Assembly (NCBI RefSeq): GCF_035582795.1
Contig: NC_134369.1
Location: forward strand, 62,930,001 to 62,994,000
Direction: 5' to 3'
Origin: Mycteria americana
Taxonomy: Eukaryota; Chordata; Aves; Ciconiiformes; Ciconiidae
Length of the DNA stretch: 64,000 bases
A program made the translations under genes and the position numbers. The notes beneath the pieces were generated by a model. It was not told where the DNA came from, did not search any database, and saw only the letters and a list, made by a program, of their open reading frames with translations. Shown one piece after another: positions 13,436 through 27,600 of the stretch (the stretch's first letter is position 1; every line of letters starts with the position of its first letter).

Positions 13436-13934
13436 TCAGGAACCAGATGACAGATAAAAAAGATAAAAAATTCAGTATTTTACTTTTATTGGGTGGGGGA
13501 TATGGGGAGAAGTTCTAATAAAGGTTTTTGCATATTGGGATTAACAATACTGTTATTTACTTTGAAAGAAAGCTCATTCTGACAACACAAGGCAAAGCTG
13601 AAGAGCAGGGTTAAGCATGAGGTTTTGGGTTAATTTTCCTGAAAGACAACTTAGTCTTCAAAGTCCACATGCAACAAAAGTGTCCCACAGAATTTGTATC
13701 ACAGAACTGAGTGTTCTCAAATTATTAAAAATATTTTGGCCAAGGCTAAGGAAAGGGAGGTGCTGACGTTTCTACAGTCTTGTGTTCGCCCTTGTCAACA
13801 GCTACAGCAAAGTCATCCAAAATCCACTGAATTCCAGAAAAGCCTGACCTACCTACTGTATTAAAAATAATCTCATCAAAAAAGTATAGGATACAAAGAC
13901 AGACGTTTGCATCTTTTAATTTACAACTTTTCAA

Positions 13935-14018
13935 GAAAACAACAACAAAAAACAAACAAACAAAAAAACCCCAAAACCACAAAAAAATCCCCACCAAACC
14001 ACAAAAAACCCCGAGCCA
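13935..14018. repeat. A/C-rich low-complexity tract
   Basis: About 80 bases of AACAACAAAAAACAAACAAA-like sequence grading into CCCC-containing pieces. It has the same character and orientation as the tract 600 bases to its left. There is no coding or structured element. Confidence 0.75.
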
Positions 14019-15404
14019 ACCAACATAGTATTTTTACTAAAGACATCATGATTTTGTCAATTAATAAAGGTGATTTGCAGCACTGAACATCACTTTTTCA
14101 TTTTACAAACAAGGAACAACGTTTATGATATCTACAGACACACATCCATATGTAACGTTGCAATCAGAATCAACATTTTACTCTTGCCTTTTATTTTCAA
14201 TAGAGCAAAACAAGAAGGGACTGCCACAGCTTTCTCCCACCGAGTGGAAAGTATTAACAAAATACTGATTGTTTAGTGTACTGCTGTCAGGGAATACCAA
14301 CCATTCAGTCTTAGATGTAATGTTATCTGGCTTGGCAAAAATATAAAAACTGAAAAGTGAATTCATCCTTTGGGATTCAACGGACACTCTGCAGAGTTTT
14401 CCTTCCAACAGAGTGGAAACTGCACATAATAGAAAATAACTCTTTCCAGTGCATTTCTTTAGTTTTTAAATGGCAGATTTAAAAATTAAAAGCTATTCTG
14501 TTTTACTTTCAGATCTCCACTTTGGCCGAATCGAAACCAATAAATAATAACTAAAAAAAAAATCAAACAACTTATGCAAGGTAAAATTAAAAATTTCAGA
14601 TATTTCATATACAGAAGAAACCCATATAAGGCAATAATCTCTGATCTTCAAGTAAAAATCCCACATACACACACTCTAACCCATTATAAGGATACACTGC
14701 TTGGTTTTACAAAAAGAAATCCCCAAATGCTTAATTTTACAGCAAATAAACAAAAAGTAAAGTAATCCCACCTTCTTTTTTATAATTCTGTCCTTTGTCC
14801 AGTTTTTAGAGGTAAGTCCAGTCTTTTCTGGTAGCCAAGATTTCTCTTTTGATGTTTTTATAATATTCTGAAGAACCATCCTTAAAATATTCTTCATGTG
14901 GACAGTTGTAAATAGTAGTGAATATAAAAATATTGTGTAGAGCTAAAACCTAAGAACAGTTTCTGTGCAACAACTACAGTGAAAAACTACTTAAATGGAA
15001 TATTTTTGGTCTACTGGCATATGAATTCAAGCAGTAATGACGAGCAGTGATAAGATGTTCTAAAGAAACAAGACAGGCCACAGTTGTGACAGGAACAAGA
15101 TAGGCTAGATCAGGTTTCACCTAATTAGGCAAGGTTGCAGTAGAGGAGTTGTGCTATCCTCTCATTGTGAATAGTAATCTTTGTTTACTATTATAATAAT
15201 GACAAACAGTAAGTATTCATCTTAAACAAGTTTACATATAAGGCTCTGACTGTCTCAAAAGAGAGAGAAGTTCTTTTCCTGTTTAAGGGGGCAATGATAT
15301 GACCAGAAGTTCCAAGAGCAAACGATCCTAACAACTATCAAAAGACATTTCCATGACACATTTTCTTAAATTAGGAAAATGTTTTAAAAAGACCAACCAG
15401 CTTA

Positions 15405-15437
15405 AAAACAAAACAAAACAAACAACAACAACAAATC
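15405..15437. repeat. Short AAAC/AAC-rich tract
   Basis: AACAAAACAAAACAAACAAC-like microsatellite of about 33 bases within intron 1 of PPP1R13B. Confidence 0.7.
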
Positions 15438-18400
15438 CACCATGTATTTATGCCTAAAAATACCATAGTGCAAGCACTACTCCATTCTTGGCAAACTCTG
15501 TCTTCTTGCTGGACGTAATTCAAGCAGCAGAGAATATAAAATGGTAAACTATGTTTCTGATTGCCTCTTCATGTCAAGGGACAGCAAATGTTTATCATCA
15601 TTCCTGTCAACACTATACAGGATCCAGAGTGGGGAACAGACAGAGATGGCACCAACAGTGCATTCAGCTCTTACTCTACAATTGCAGGAGCAAAGCATAT
15701 TCTCCAGCCCAATCCACTCCCTTAATAGTGAAAACGGAGAGAAAGAGTGAGCAAGTGACCCAAGGGGGGTAAAAAAAAAAGAAAAACAAACCAAAAAAAT
15801 CCAACCCATAATATGAAAGATCAACAGAACCTCAACAACCCATCTCTCAGAGCTATGAGTTACATTTTCTGTGTAGCACCTTACACATTAACTGCAGAAA
15901 GGGAAAAGTAAGGGGTTCTCAGCTTCATTTGTGAGCCACAGAATTGTTACATTACCCTTCTCTACAAGTAGTGGCAGAGAAGAAGAAGTTAGTAAGATAC
16001 CGTATTTAGCCTGCTTCAACATTCAGAATTGGTACTGTCCTCCCTTAATGCATTTTGTCAGTAACAAAAACATTCTGATCCCACGCAGTCTCCCTTCCTC
16101 CTCAGCAAACATGTATCACGTTGAGAGGTTTATTGAGAATATAATTGGTAGAATCATTTCAGACTTATAAAATGCTGCAACTTAAAGAAATTAACCTGTT
16201 AGCAACTGAGAATATTTTGAATAAATGAGAAACTGGAGCATATTTCTTAAAAGGAAAGGGTTGTTTTGCTTTTGGAAGGAAAAATCTAAGCTGGTTGTTC
16301 TCCAAAACCAGATTGTATCTTTATCTGCCAGAAAAACAAACTGTATCACATGAATAAATATTTGAGAGGAAAAGCTGGGCCTATATTAACACATATTGTG
16401 CCACTCTTCCAACTATAGCTACTGGCTGAATTCTTCTAAACAAACCTCCAAAACTTATAAAAGCCTCACTTGCAATAGAAAGGCATGACACATGTGCAGA
16501 CCAGAAGTATATGGGACAGTCCAACTCTAAAGCCTACCATCCCTATTGGATAATCGGGTTCTTTCAAAAGAATATGAACTAAAATAAACATATGTGTCAC
16601 CGAACTTCCCTTTTATCCTGTCATCCGCCCTTCTGAAATAACTGAAAACACCTGTGTGTAGTTTGTTCAGAGAAATAATAAAAACAATACAAGCACAGTG
16701 TAGACCCTTACTTTCTCTCATATAGTCCATAGAGGTATTGTCTCCATATTGAGTACCTGATCCAGTGCAGTTATTTCGCTGACTGATTCATAACCACTAC
16801 TGTTAGGTAGGTAAATATAAATCTAGGATATATGTAAAGAGATAAGGATACCACAACCTCTGGTTGCTTAATATATTGTCAGCCTCAAAATCCTAAATTA
16901 AAGGAACAAGGGGATTTTCCCCAAAAAAACATTGAAAGGAGTTGAATGTTCTAAATGAAGGAGGTGAGGTACATGCAGTATTTCATAGACCTAAATTATG
17001 ATCCTATTTTAAATGTAAAAACTATGTAAGATCCAAAATTACTTGCCCCATGTCATGAAGCTCATATTCAGCAAAACTATATATCTGCAGATTATGTAAA
17101 TCACTCAGTAGGAAAGTAAAGTCAAGTCTATGATCCTACTAAGGCATTTTAACATGAAGACACTCATGACCTCTGAAAACCACATGGAATGATATAGGAA
17201 AAAGAATATAAAGTATAACTTAACGTATAATTCCCTAAAATGTAAACAACTTTACATCAAATAGCTACATAAAATGGAAAATTACTTAACATAAAGCTAT
17301 AGATTAAAATTAGTGGATGTGAACAACTAAGAATACACAGAGAAATAATGGACAAGTGTAAGGAAAAGCAAGGGTTCAGAAGGAATAAAATACAACACTG
17401 GATGCAGGGTATCACTCACTTAATTTAAGGCTTACTTGTTTTAATAACTTTTGTTCCACTTTGCCACCCTATCTCACCCTTTCACTATTTTAACTTCTTT
17501 TCTCCTGCTATATAAGCTGTATTGTAAATGCCTGATATGCAAATATACAATTTATTTATTTTGAACATGCTTAACTACAAATGTGAATGATTACACAGAG
17601 GCCCTCTAAGCTAAGCTTTTCCACATTTGTGGAAATTTAATTTAAACAGACACCTTAAGATTACTTCCAGATGAAAATTAACTTACTAGAACTTGCATAT
17701 AAGATGAAGATTAAAAAAAATCAGTTTGTTTACTTTATATACAGTCTCTTTCAGTTTCTCCAGTACGATCAATCAAAAATCCATGGAACACACTGGGAAA
17801 AGAAAAACGAACAAACAAAAATGCCAAAACCCCAACCATCAATTTTTCACAGGTCAATCTTTCACCAAGTATTATTAATTTTCATTGTAAATTAATAATA
17901 GTTGGTGAAACAGGTACCTAAATTTACTTATCACTTCCACTTAGGTAAACTGACAACTAAGTTTATGTATTTCTTAAATCTGATTTACTGAGGTAAAAAA
18001 TGTGATGTTCTATTACACTGTAACAACTGTACGCCCAATAACCTATGCAGAGTATGATTTGTGGTGAGTGTGTTTCCTTTTTCCAATCAAAGGGTAAAGA
18101 AAATAAAAGTGAAAAAGAACTCGATTTAAACATGCCAAATACATAGATTCAAATATATACATTAAAAGCAGAAATTGTGCTTAGCATGCTCTTTTTTGGG
18201 GGGGTGGGGAGGGTGGGTATGGGGGAAGGATGTATGGAAGGGATTTTACCAACTGCCCTCCAAATGATGTTAGAAACACAAAAGCATCCCTAAGTCCCCA
18301 GCATATCAGACTGTTTATTCCAGTATGACTACAGACAGTAATATATAAAAACATATATAGCTACATGACAACATTCACATTTTTGTGTTCTGTCACATAT

Positions 18401-21340
18401 TTGAAAATATCTTTTCTCAGAAGAAAGCTGCAGTATTTAACAGAACAAGGAGGATGACTGAATGACTTTGGTCGCCACTTCAGGCAGGGAAAGGAAGGCA
18501 AAAGGTTTATATAGAAATTCAGACACAATCAGAACACTCTCATCCCTGAGCACTGGAAGAAAAGAGACTGTTGAGACCTCACTGCTTGAAAAATTTCTAT
18601 ATCATTTGTGAGATAATAAGAAAAAGCTGCCCAAAAGCTTTTTCCTGCTTCTGAAAAGATACAGACAAGTACACACACTCCAGATCAAGCTTACTTGTAA
18701 TTTTGTGCCAAGGCATCTCAGTTCTTCAGAACTCAGAGAGTGAACTGAGCAGTATTTGGTAGCTTCACATGACTGGGGGAAGGGAGCAGCAAGTAAATGG
18801 GGGTAATCCAGTAACACATTGAAGACTCAAATCACAAAGATATATTAGGTAGAATGTTATAAAACACCCAGAAACACAAAAATACCGTATTAGAAACACC
18901 GTATAGTAAATCCTCTTATTTAGTGTGTCTTTTATGTCCCTTAAAGTGTTTTTTCAGACTATCATTTTGTACCATAAATACAAAAAATCCAGTATAAAAA
19001 GGATATCAAAGTAGTCTAAACGTTGGTAAATGTGAAAGTGAATTAAATTCAGAAGTTCTTTATGTTTCGCTAAAAATGAGAAAAAGCACAGTAGTTGATG
19101 CATAAATTAAATTATTCCAATGTAGGTATTTGAGTTAGACTCCAAAAATCACACTGGGGTAACAGAGCAGTTTATAATTCAGAGTTTAAACTGATTTAAA
19201 CCTCCTTCACCACTTTACCTCCTATCAGTGCTACAAAAACAAATACTACTGCTCTCCAGCATCTGAAAAAAAAAAAAAGAGAAGTAAAAATAAAGTGCTG
19301 CAGTTCGGGGGGACAGGGACGGGCATTGCAAGCAGCAGACTTGAAACTGATCTGTTTCAATGTAAAGCTTGGATTTTTATAGCATATTCCAATATCCAAC
19401 AAGCTCTTGCTGAAGTGGTGATAAATTACAATAAAATGGTAAATATGTTGCAGTATTAGTACACCAAGAAGCTAGTCAGAAAAAGGACTGAAAAGATTTC
19501 AAAGTGACATGGGCTAGAGCAGACACCAATCCATGGGATATGGTTTTAAAATAATTGCATTGATCCTGACATGATTTAGAAGTGTAAAGGAGGTCAACCA
19601 TTACAGAGCTTTTTTCCACTATCAGAAGTACATGATTCAGACTTACAGCTAAAATTTTCTGAAATTTAGGTAACTTGGGACAATAAAGTAGTACATAAGG
19701 AAATTAAGCATCAGGCATGCTGAGACATTCAGAGCTGCATGCAGTGATGAAGCTGCATACAGAGATGAGTTTCATAGTTTATTTTTATAAGACACTGTTT
19801 CAAGAATTCAATAATTTCCCAAAGTGTACATACAGTCCAACTGTTTGGAGCCTGAATAGCCCATTCGTTAGCCTGCAGAATCATCCAAAATTTCAGTTCC
19901 AAGAACTTGCTGTTTTTAAATACACAGCATGAAAATCTAACCACTTCTCTGTCAATGTATTTGAATAGCAACTTTAACGCTAAGAACCCTGTTTGACTAT
20001 TTCTAAGTATATATTTGATGAAGCTAAGTATCTAACATACCCATGCACTATAAAAATTATCTTACAGGATTTGTAAGAAATGGCTGTCAGTTCATAGATG
20101 CTAGTACTTTCTCAGATGTCCAAATAACAACTTAGCTAAGCTGTCAGTGGGTAACTTACAGTTTCAGGCAAGTAATCACTAGTTGAACTATTTAAGCTTA
20201 GAGATACTAGTTTCCTACGCTGTCCACATCACCACACGGTATATGCTCTGGGTCTCACAATCTTCTCTCTACAAAATGCTAATAGCCTGCCAACCATTTT
20301 ACAGACATCAATTATACTGGAGCAATGTAAAAATATCCCCTCCTTACATATCTTTTCAAAGGAAGTGAGAGAGATATTAGTAACATTTATTAAAGACATA
20401 TTATGACAATGTTTTGAATTTAAGTAATTTGAAAACCCCTATCTTTGGCTAGACAGGATAGATTCATGTCAGGTTTTGACCAATACACCATTTAAGGTTT
20501 TACAAGACAGCCAGATACGCTCTCTGAAGCCTGTTTTTTTTTAAAGTAGCAAGCATGGGGGACAGAGGAGGTAGAAGAAAAGAGGTTGAACTACGTTGAA
20601 AGTACCATAAGTATGTTGAAAGTATCACCTTCAGACCAGGAGTAAGAATGCCAACAGGTGCAGCACTGTCTTGAATCGTAAATTAGACAAATTGCATTAG
20701 GAAACAAGATTAGAAAAGGATTTTCTCATGCAAACATGCATTTAAAGTATGTGTCCTCAACTTAAACTGTACCTGTTACTCTAAACTAAGACTTAACCCA
20801 GCTTCTCTGAGAAATAAATAAATAAAAAATTATATGCAGGTAAGCCCTGTCTCCTGCTTTTTTCATGTAATACTACAACTCTCAATAATTCTCAGCTATT
20901 CACCTTAGTAGGTCTGGACAGATACATTCTGGTTTTTAGGGAAGCCAGGTTTGCTGGTCTTGAAGCGTCAAAAATTGACTCCCAGGAGAGTAGAACACTG
21001 AATCAATTCAGATGCTAGTCAATGCACTGTGCTTATGTCCATGGTGTCAACCCATGGGATTTGGGATTGGAGAAATTCTCCTAGATCAGCCTGGCAGAGA
21101 CCCTGGGCACTGCACTGTTTTCTTGTTTTGATACCAAAATCACCTAGATAGATCTCACCACATTCATTCACCACCATGGAGTTGTTTCAGGCTGAAAAAT
21201 CCCAACAACCTAAACTGATAAAACTGATTATATCCTTCCTGCAATCAGCGCATTTCTCCCCTTTCTTGTGCTGGTTCCAGTGCTTATCTGACCCTACACC
21301 GAGTTGGTTTCAGTGTGCTCAGCTGGCAGAAAAGTACCCT

Positions 21341-21375
21341 GGGAAAAAAAAAAAAAAAAAAAAAGGAAAAAAAAG
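21341..21375. repeat. Poly-A run
   Basis: Around 21 consecutive A residues followed by GG and another A8 run. It could be the tail of an unrecognised retroposed sequence or plain slippage. The open frame reading through it from 21,176 owes its lysine run to this tract and is not considered a gene. Confidence 0.7.
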
Positions 21376-24300
21376 CAAACAACTTAACAACTTCCTGCTG
21401 AGTTCACATACTGAAACAGCTCAGCACAGTCAGATAAATACCAGAGCCAATACAAGAGAGGGGGCAGCAGGGAGGCAGGACCACAGTAGCCTCTGCAGTT
21501 ACATCAATTTCACCTACACAAAACTGAAGCCTCAGTTTCCCCCATTCTCAATTTTTAAACAATAGTTTAGTCATGTGAAAGCTGAAATCCTTTTGTCAAA
21601 CTTAAAGTAGACATAAGGATACATAGGTGAAACAGAGTATCTGTAACATATGCAAGTTTAGATTAGATCGTTTCCTGCTGAAGTTGGAATTCCTTAAATA
21701 AAATACTAGTCTTATAGCTACAGTCTCCTCACATATAAATAGAATTCTGCAGCTAAGCAAAGCAATGAATTAGAAACTAAAAAAATCTTAATTGTACTTC
21801 CACTACTGAAGAATTAGGCTAAATTACACTATGAATCTTAGAGGATAAGAAAATAACGGGCAGAAACCAGAAGGAATGAAATACTGCAAAGTGGGGTAAA
21901 AAATGACGGCTGACCAGTTACTGCCACCTAAGTTTTACTGTTTTTCCTTTATGTGGTCCCAACTTTATATTTGCTTCTCAAGATTTCCTCAAAGACCACA
22001 CATTTTACCAAAAAACTAATATCCCTTACTTGCTCTTGTTTCAGGGAAAATAGAAAGTGTTACTGGATATCCAATAGAGATGTGAAAACTGGTGAAGCCA
22101 TAACTTATCTCTGAAGTAACAATGTTGCTGCACTGCAGCGATCTTTAGTTTCTTTTCACTGTTCTACTCACCTGCTAAATAGCCAGAGAACAAAATTCAA
22201 AATATGTACCCTGGGGTACAGCTCCACAATAAACTAAACTGAATAAACAAATACACTGAAAGGGAGAGATTTCACTTCTCTATCCCCTTCTCCATTATCA
22301 ATCTCAGCCAAGCGGTCTGCTCCCTCCTGAACCAGCACTGACAATACAATAGTCACAATGTAAGCTGATGTAATGCGCTAGCCTGGCAACATATACATAC
22401 ATATATGTGGGTGTACATATATCTGTTCATCATTCTTTGGATACAACTGTTCTTTACATTTTTAGTGATCTGGATCTGTTTACTGAGACAAGCAGCGCAG
22501 CCCATTCAAAGCAAATGGTGGGAATGAGCAGAAAGGAAGAGGAAACAGCCTCTTCCACCGGCCACAGGAAATGGCTAACCCAGCTCACCCCCACTGTGAA
22601 ACCTCGGCCCCGAAAGGAATTCAGTTGCTCCTACATCCTACTGCACCATAATGATAAACCTCCACTCACTCATACAAGCAAGATTACATGCACTTGCTTC
22701 TAAGACAATTTAAGAAAATGAAGAGAGTGACTTAAAATCTAGGTGAAGTGACTGAAAGTTTTGTGTTCAAAACAATTCTTTTCCTCGACTGAGCAGTTCA
22801 TATTCTTGCTTGTCCTTTGAGTTATTATAGAATTTATGCTTTGTCCTCTTGGTAGCATTGTTGCTTTTGACACACAAATCTATTTCTGAAGGACGGTGTC
22901 TATTATTGCACAATATAATTCTATTATTGTCTGTCATAAAAAAAATTGCTTTCAGAAGCTCAAAACATTGAGTACATTCCATGGATATATTGCCTAATAC
23001 ATTAGAGACTATTACATGCTTCCAAGTTTAATTGGTTCTAATGACAGGTTTCCAAACTACCAGAAAAATGTACCAACCTGAAGTGTTAAAATTAATATTT
23101 TATAATATTTATTTACTTTAAAATCTTGTAATTTAAGAATCTGTGAGACACAGGATTCAAGACTGATGGAAAAGCTGTTCATAAAAGAAGTGAAGAAAGA
23201 TTTTAAAGATACTTGAAGATATTTGATATCACCCAATAATATCATTTTCCAATTCAAGGAAAAAAAAACCAAAAAATCTCATTTTGCTGGGGTCTGACAC
23301 AAGCCCAAGAATGAATCTCCTATATCCCAGGCTAGCATATTCAGTTAGAGTTGAAGTATTTTGAGCTATCCTGTGCTAGTAATTAATGTATGGTAATACT
23401 AAGCTTTTAATTTAGACAAACATGTAAGACTTGTAAATTCCAACCGTGAGTCATGATGGCGAGGGAGCAAGACACTTTCTTCACCCCACCCCCACCCCCC
23501 AATTAGCCAATAATTTGTTTGCTTCTTCAAACCTCCATTCTCAACAATTATTTTTTATTTCTGAAGCTGCCTCCAGCTTTTAAGGACAAAAAAAAAGATC
23601 TAAAAATCCCTGAACGTTTAAAAAGACAATACATGCAAGCTTTGATTTTAATACCAGACATTAGACTGCAAATTCTTCAAAAAAGGCACTTGTCTTTATT
23701 CTGTGTATGGACAACTCTTAGCATAATGGGAGCTGTTCCACATCTGTATGATATATCAATATAAGTAAAATAATAAGCTAGAATGGGTTTTTTTATAATT
23801 TACTAAGAAGGCCTATATTACACATCAAACTTGAATTTGTTAGACTAACATAACTCAATCTGGCGGAATGCCATTTTGTTGTCAAATAACTACCTATTCT
23901 CTCTAAAGTCTGCAGTGGGCAACAGTCTCATCTATGTTAATCTATGAAAAGAAATTAATAGAGAGTATCCTTTCCCTCAAAATTTTCTCATCTGTTTCAT
24001 TAGAATCCACACATATCTATTAAATGTATTTAAATATTCTATTATCACAGTAGCCTATGAATAGTACTTTTTGTTGATATGGTGAAGCTGATGAAATTAT
24101 TTTTACCACAGAACAGGCCATATTCTGTCGTCCTAAAAAACCAGTGACATGATCCAAAAAAACATGAAATGGCCTTTAAGCTTCATTGCAATAAGTAACT
24201 CCATTAATAATGGCTGATAAACTTGCAAATTATTCTCTACAGTCAGTTCAGATTTATTCAGCAAACAAGGATGGTATCAGTAGTGCTGATAACTATATAG

Positions 24301-24557
24301 CTCTGAATTAATTGCAATATATTTTATCTCAACATCACTGAAAATTCCTAATATTAATTCAAGCGTATTAAAGTGACACATCTTCCTTTTGACTTTTAAA
24401 GTGTAGAATTATATTAGTAGTGACCTTCCTAAGGGAAGAAAACAGTGTACACTGATTTGAAAATATTTTGGTTTTAAATTAGGAATAAGCAATGCCCACT
24501 TCAGACTGTTTGGGAAAGGTTTTAGACTGAATACATGACAAGTGTGTACTCATTTGG

Positions 24558-24632
24558 GAAAAAAAAAAAAACCAAACAAACAAAGAAACCAACCAAACAA
24601 CAAAAAACCCAACAAAACCCCATTTTTTTCTT
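24558..24632. repeat. A/C-rich low-complexity tract
   Basis: A12 followed by irregular AACCAAACAAAC and CCAACC motifs over about 70 bases. It is the fourth tract of this type in intron 1, again A/C-rich on the plus strand. Confidence 0.7.
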
Positions 24633-27600
24633 TATTCACATGGAAGATAGCTTAATTCAAAAATAACTACTGCAGATACCCATCTTTGGTTTGTGTTTTA
24701 TCAGTCATGTTATCTGTCTTCATAGGTCAGGAACATATGTAGCAATTAAGATATTAATGCACAATGTAATACTCAAGATCCACTTGTATATTGTCTAGTC
24801 TAACATAAAATACGCATCAGTCATGGTCATCTTTGGAGAAGAGTTGCAGTGTCACACAAAATTTACTAGACAAAAAAAAAAAAAAAATCACTACTCTCCA
24901 AACTTTTCATTCTTACTTCTATTAAAACAACAAACACAACCACCCGATCCTACACATAAAAATAGATGCATCCAACATGTCTTTGACTCTAAGCCTCGCA
25001 AAAAGTCCCACAAGGTTCCTCCTAGATGCGTTAAAAAATGTGAATGCTGGCTGCAACCTCACTGATACTTTTTTCTCCCAATTAAGTTAAAGGCAAAACC
25101 AGAAAAGCTCTGCAGGTGCCAGGGGAATATGCAATACTAACTATTCCTCCCAAAAGATTCAGCCCATCATAATTTCTTACACAGCATCCACCATCGCCTC
25201 TCTTATCACTTTATTGATGGTGTACAGACGCTACATAGTTCTATGCCTTTGGCATGATATGTTACCTCATATATACTGTAAAAGAATGATACCCAAAATT
25301 TAGGTAAAAAATAGGAAGTGTTATACACTTCTCAACTGGAGCAGTTCCTTCTTCAACTGTATCTCTTCTTAAGTAGGAAAACAGTGCTCCTCATAAGTGG
25401 CTTTTTCTTGTTTGCACCCTAGTGTCCAAAGAATATGGCTAATACTTGTCAGCAGAGGCAATTCTGGAACTACCATCCAAGAAGAAAAAGCACTAATTGC
25501 ATTCTTTAAGAAAAAATTTTCAACACTCTTCCAAAAACAAAGTCTAAAGTCCCACCAAAAAAACCCCAAATGGGCCAGAATAAAAGAAAAAAAAAAAAAA
25601 GAAAGAAAAAAAGATAATTAGGCTTCTCCAAACAGGTTATAGATTATGTGGCCAAAAGAGGAGCTATATCCACAATATTTCTGCAAACAAAATACAACCG
25701 TGGCTGTTTTAACCCAGAAGATTTCCTGTTTGAAAGGATATCACATAGTTCTGGGTTTACACATTTTATTCTGAGAATGCAATAAATACTAACCTTTTTT
25801 TCATGGAAACATGATGAAAAAAACATCACTATATTCAAGGCATACTTATAGCAACTCTTTTAGTAAGTTCCTTAGTAGAGGTCATGTTCAGTGTAGCATC
25901 ATAAACTCATCACAGACATAGCCCTTCTGTCCTGAAGGCAATGAAAGAGTTCACGATGGATGCGCCTTGTCAGCAAAGCAAAAAACAACGGGTGAGAAAA
26001 GTGCAGTCTACATCATCTTACTTCTTGAAGCCCAACTGTGTTCAGGACCAAGAAATACAGTTATTTTAATATTTTTCAATAACAAAGTAGAATAAGTGAC
26101 ATGAACTTATATTGAAAGGATGTTAAAGAACAGAGAAGGAGGTATCCTGGTCACAACAGAAATTGTAACTGAAAAAAACCTCTCAGAACTAACTCTGTTC
26201 CCTGTGTGGAAAAAAAAAAAAAATCACCACCAACAAAACACAGGAAAAGAGGAAAATAGATCATTCCATTTTCTATGCTTCAGATATGACTTAATTCTTA
26301 AAAATGATTGTACAGAACATAAAAAAATTATCAATCCAAAAATGGCCTCAATCAATTACTTCAAATGTGATAAATGCAAGTCATAAGAAATTAGAAAAGT
26401 TTGATAACATTTCATTTTAATTTGTTGACACAAAACTGTAGTGACACCCACTTGTTACAACAGTTCAAGTCTAGTAGTATTAAAGTCTCTCCTCTTGCTA
26501 TTATATACTTTTGTTAATTATAAAAAAAAGAATAGGATCAGGGAGGAAAAAAGCTTCTGTGAATATGAATTCAAGGAATTCCATCACATAACAAGTTAGA
26601 TCACTAGCTTTTCCCTTTTTAGAATACAAAATCTCCAGTAAAAAAAATCCAAAACATTTGGTCCAGTTCTACAGCCATATGTTCACATAATTTGATATTG
26701 TATGTTGATTGTTCCAATAAATAGGGTTGGTTTTTTTCATCCTTGCAGTCCAGAAATAAACTGGAAGAGAAATTGGAAGACTAAAGGCATTGTCACAGTG
26801 TCCATTTAAATATACATATTCCTGACTTCCTTATGATAGACTGTCCATTACAGCATCTCAAAGCTCTTCAGAGAAGTAAAATATTTATTATTTTAGGATT
26901 CAGACTCACTAAACTCTAATATGCAACATTACTACCATTGTAGCAAGGTAATTTGTTTTCATTAAAATTCAGCTGTCAGTATTAAAAATGCTTTGAAGTA
27001 TGTTTCAAAAATGTACTAAAAAGTCTGAATCTTACAACACTTTCCAATAAGCACAAACAACTGCTACATTTAAACAGCCATGAAGGTAGCATGAGACACT
27101 GACAGAAACACTCAAATAGGTAAAAAAAAAACTTTTTATAAAAAGCCATCACTGCACTGTGGAAGTTCTGTCATTAGCCTGAAACCCACACATGGGTTAG
27201 TAATGGGAAGCAAATACATTTGCTCTGACTTAGCCTGTCATTGGCATGCTAAGTTTTCAGTAAGAATTTTATGAATGTAAAGCATAACCCAAGTTGCGAT
27301 GGAAGCTGAAAAAGCTGACAGTCACCTTGGTTTTGTTTTTACAAGCTAACATCCATATGTTTATAGAACAAGCCTGTAACTCAATGAACTTTGTTGCTGG
27401 CTTCTAGTGTGCCCAGTGCACTGAAATTCTTATACAGTAACAATAGAATATTTTGGTACCTAGCAGTTAGAAGTTAAAGAGCTTGTCATAATACCCAGTT
27501 TTTAAACACTACCTGTACTCTTCAATCTGAAATTTTACATCTAGTTTGAGCTATTTATTTCCTCCTCTCAGTCATGAAACAAAGTTAGAGCAATAAGATT

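Noticed and set aside
13250-13450. A/C-rich tract considered as a CRISPR-like or regular tandem array
   Set aside because: No constant repeat unit or spacers; irregular low-complexity DNA in a vertebrate intron.
21176-21565. 129-codon plus-strand frame
   Set aside because: Runs through a long poly-A tract that yields a lysine run. No similarity or splice context.
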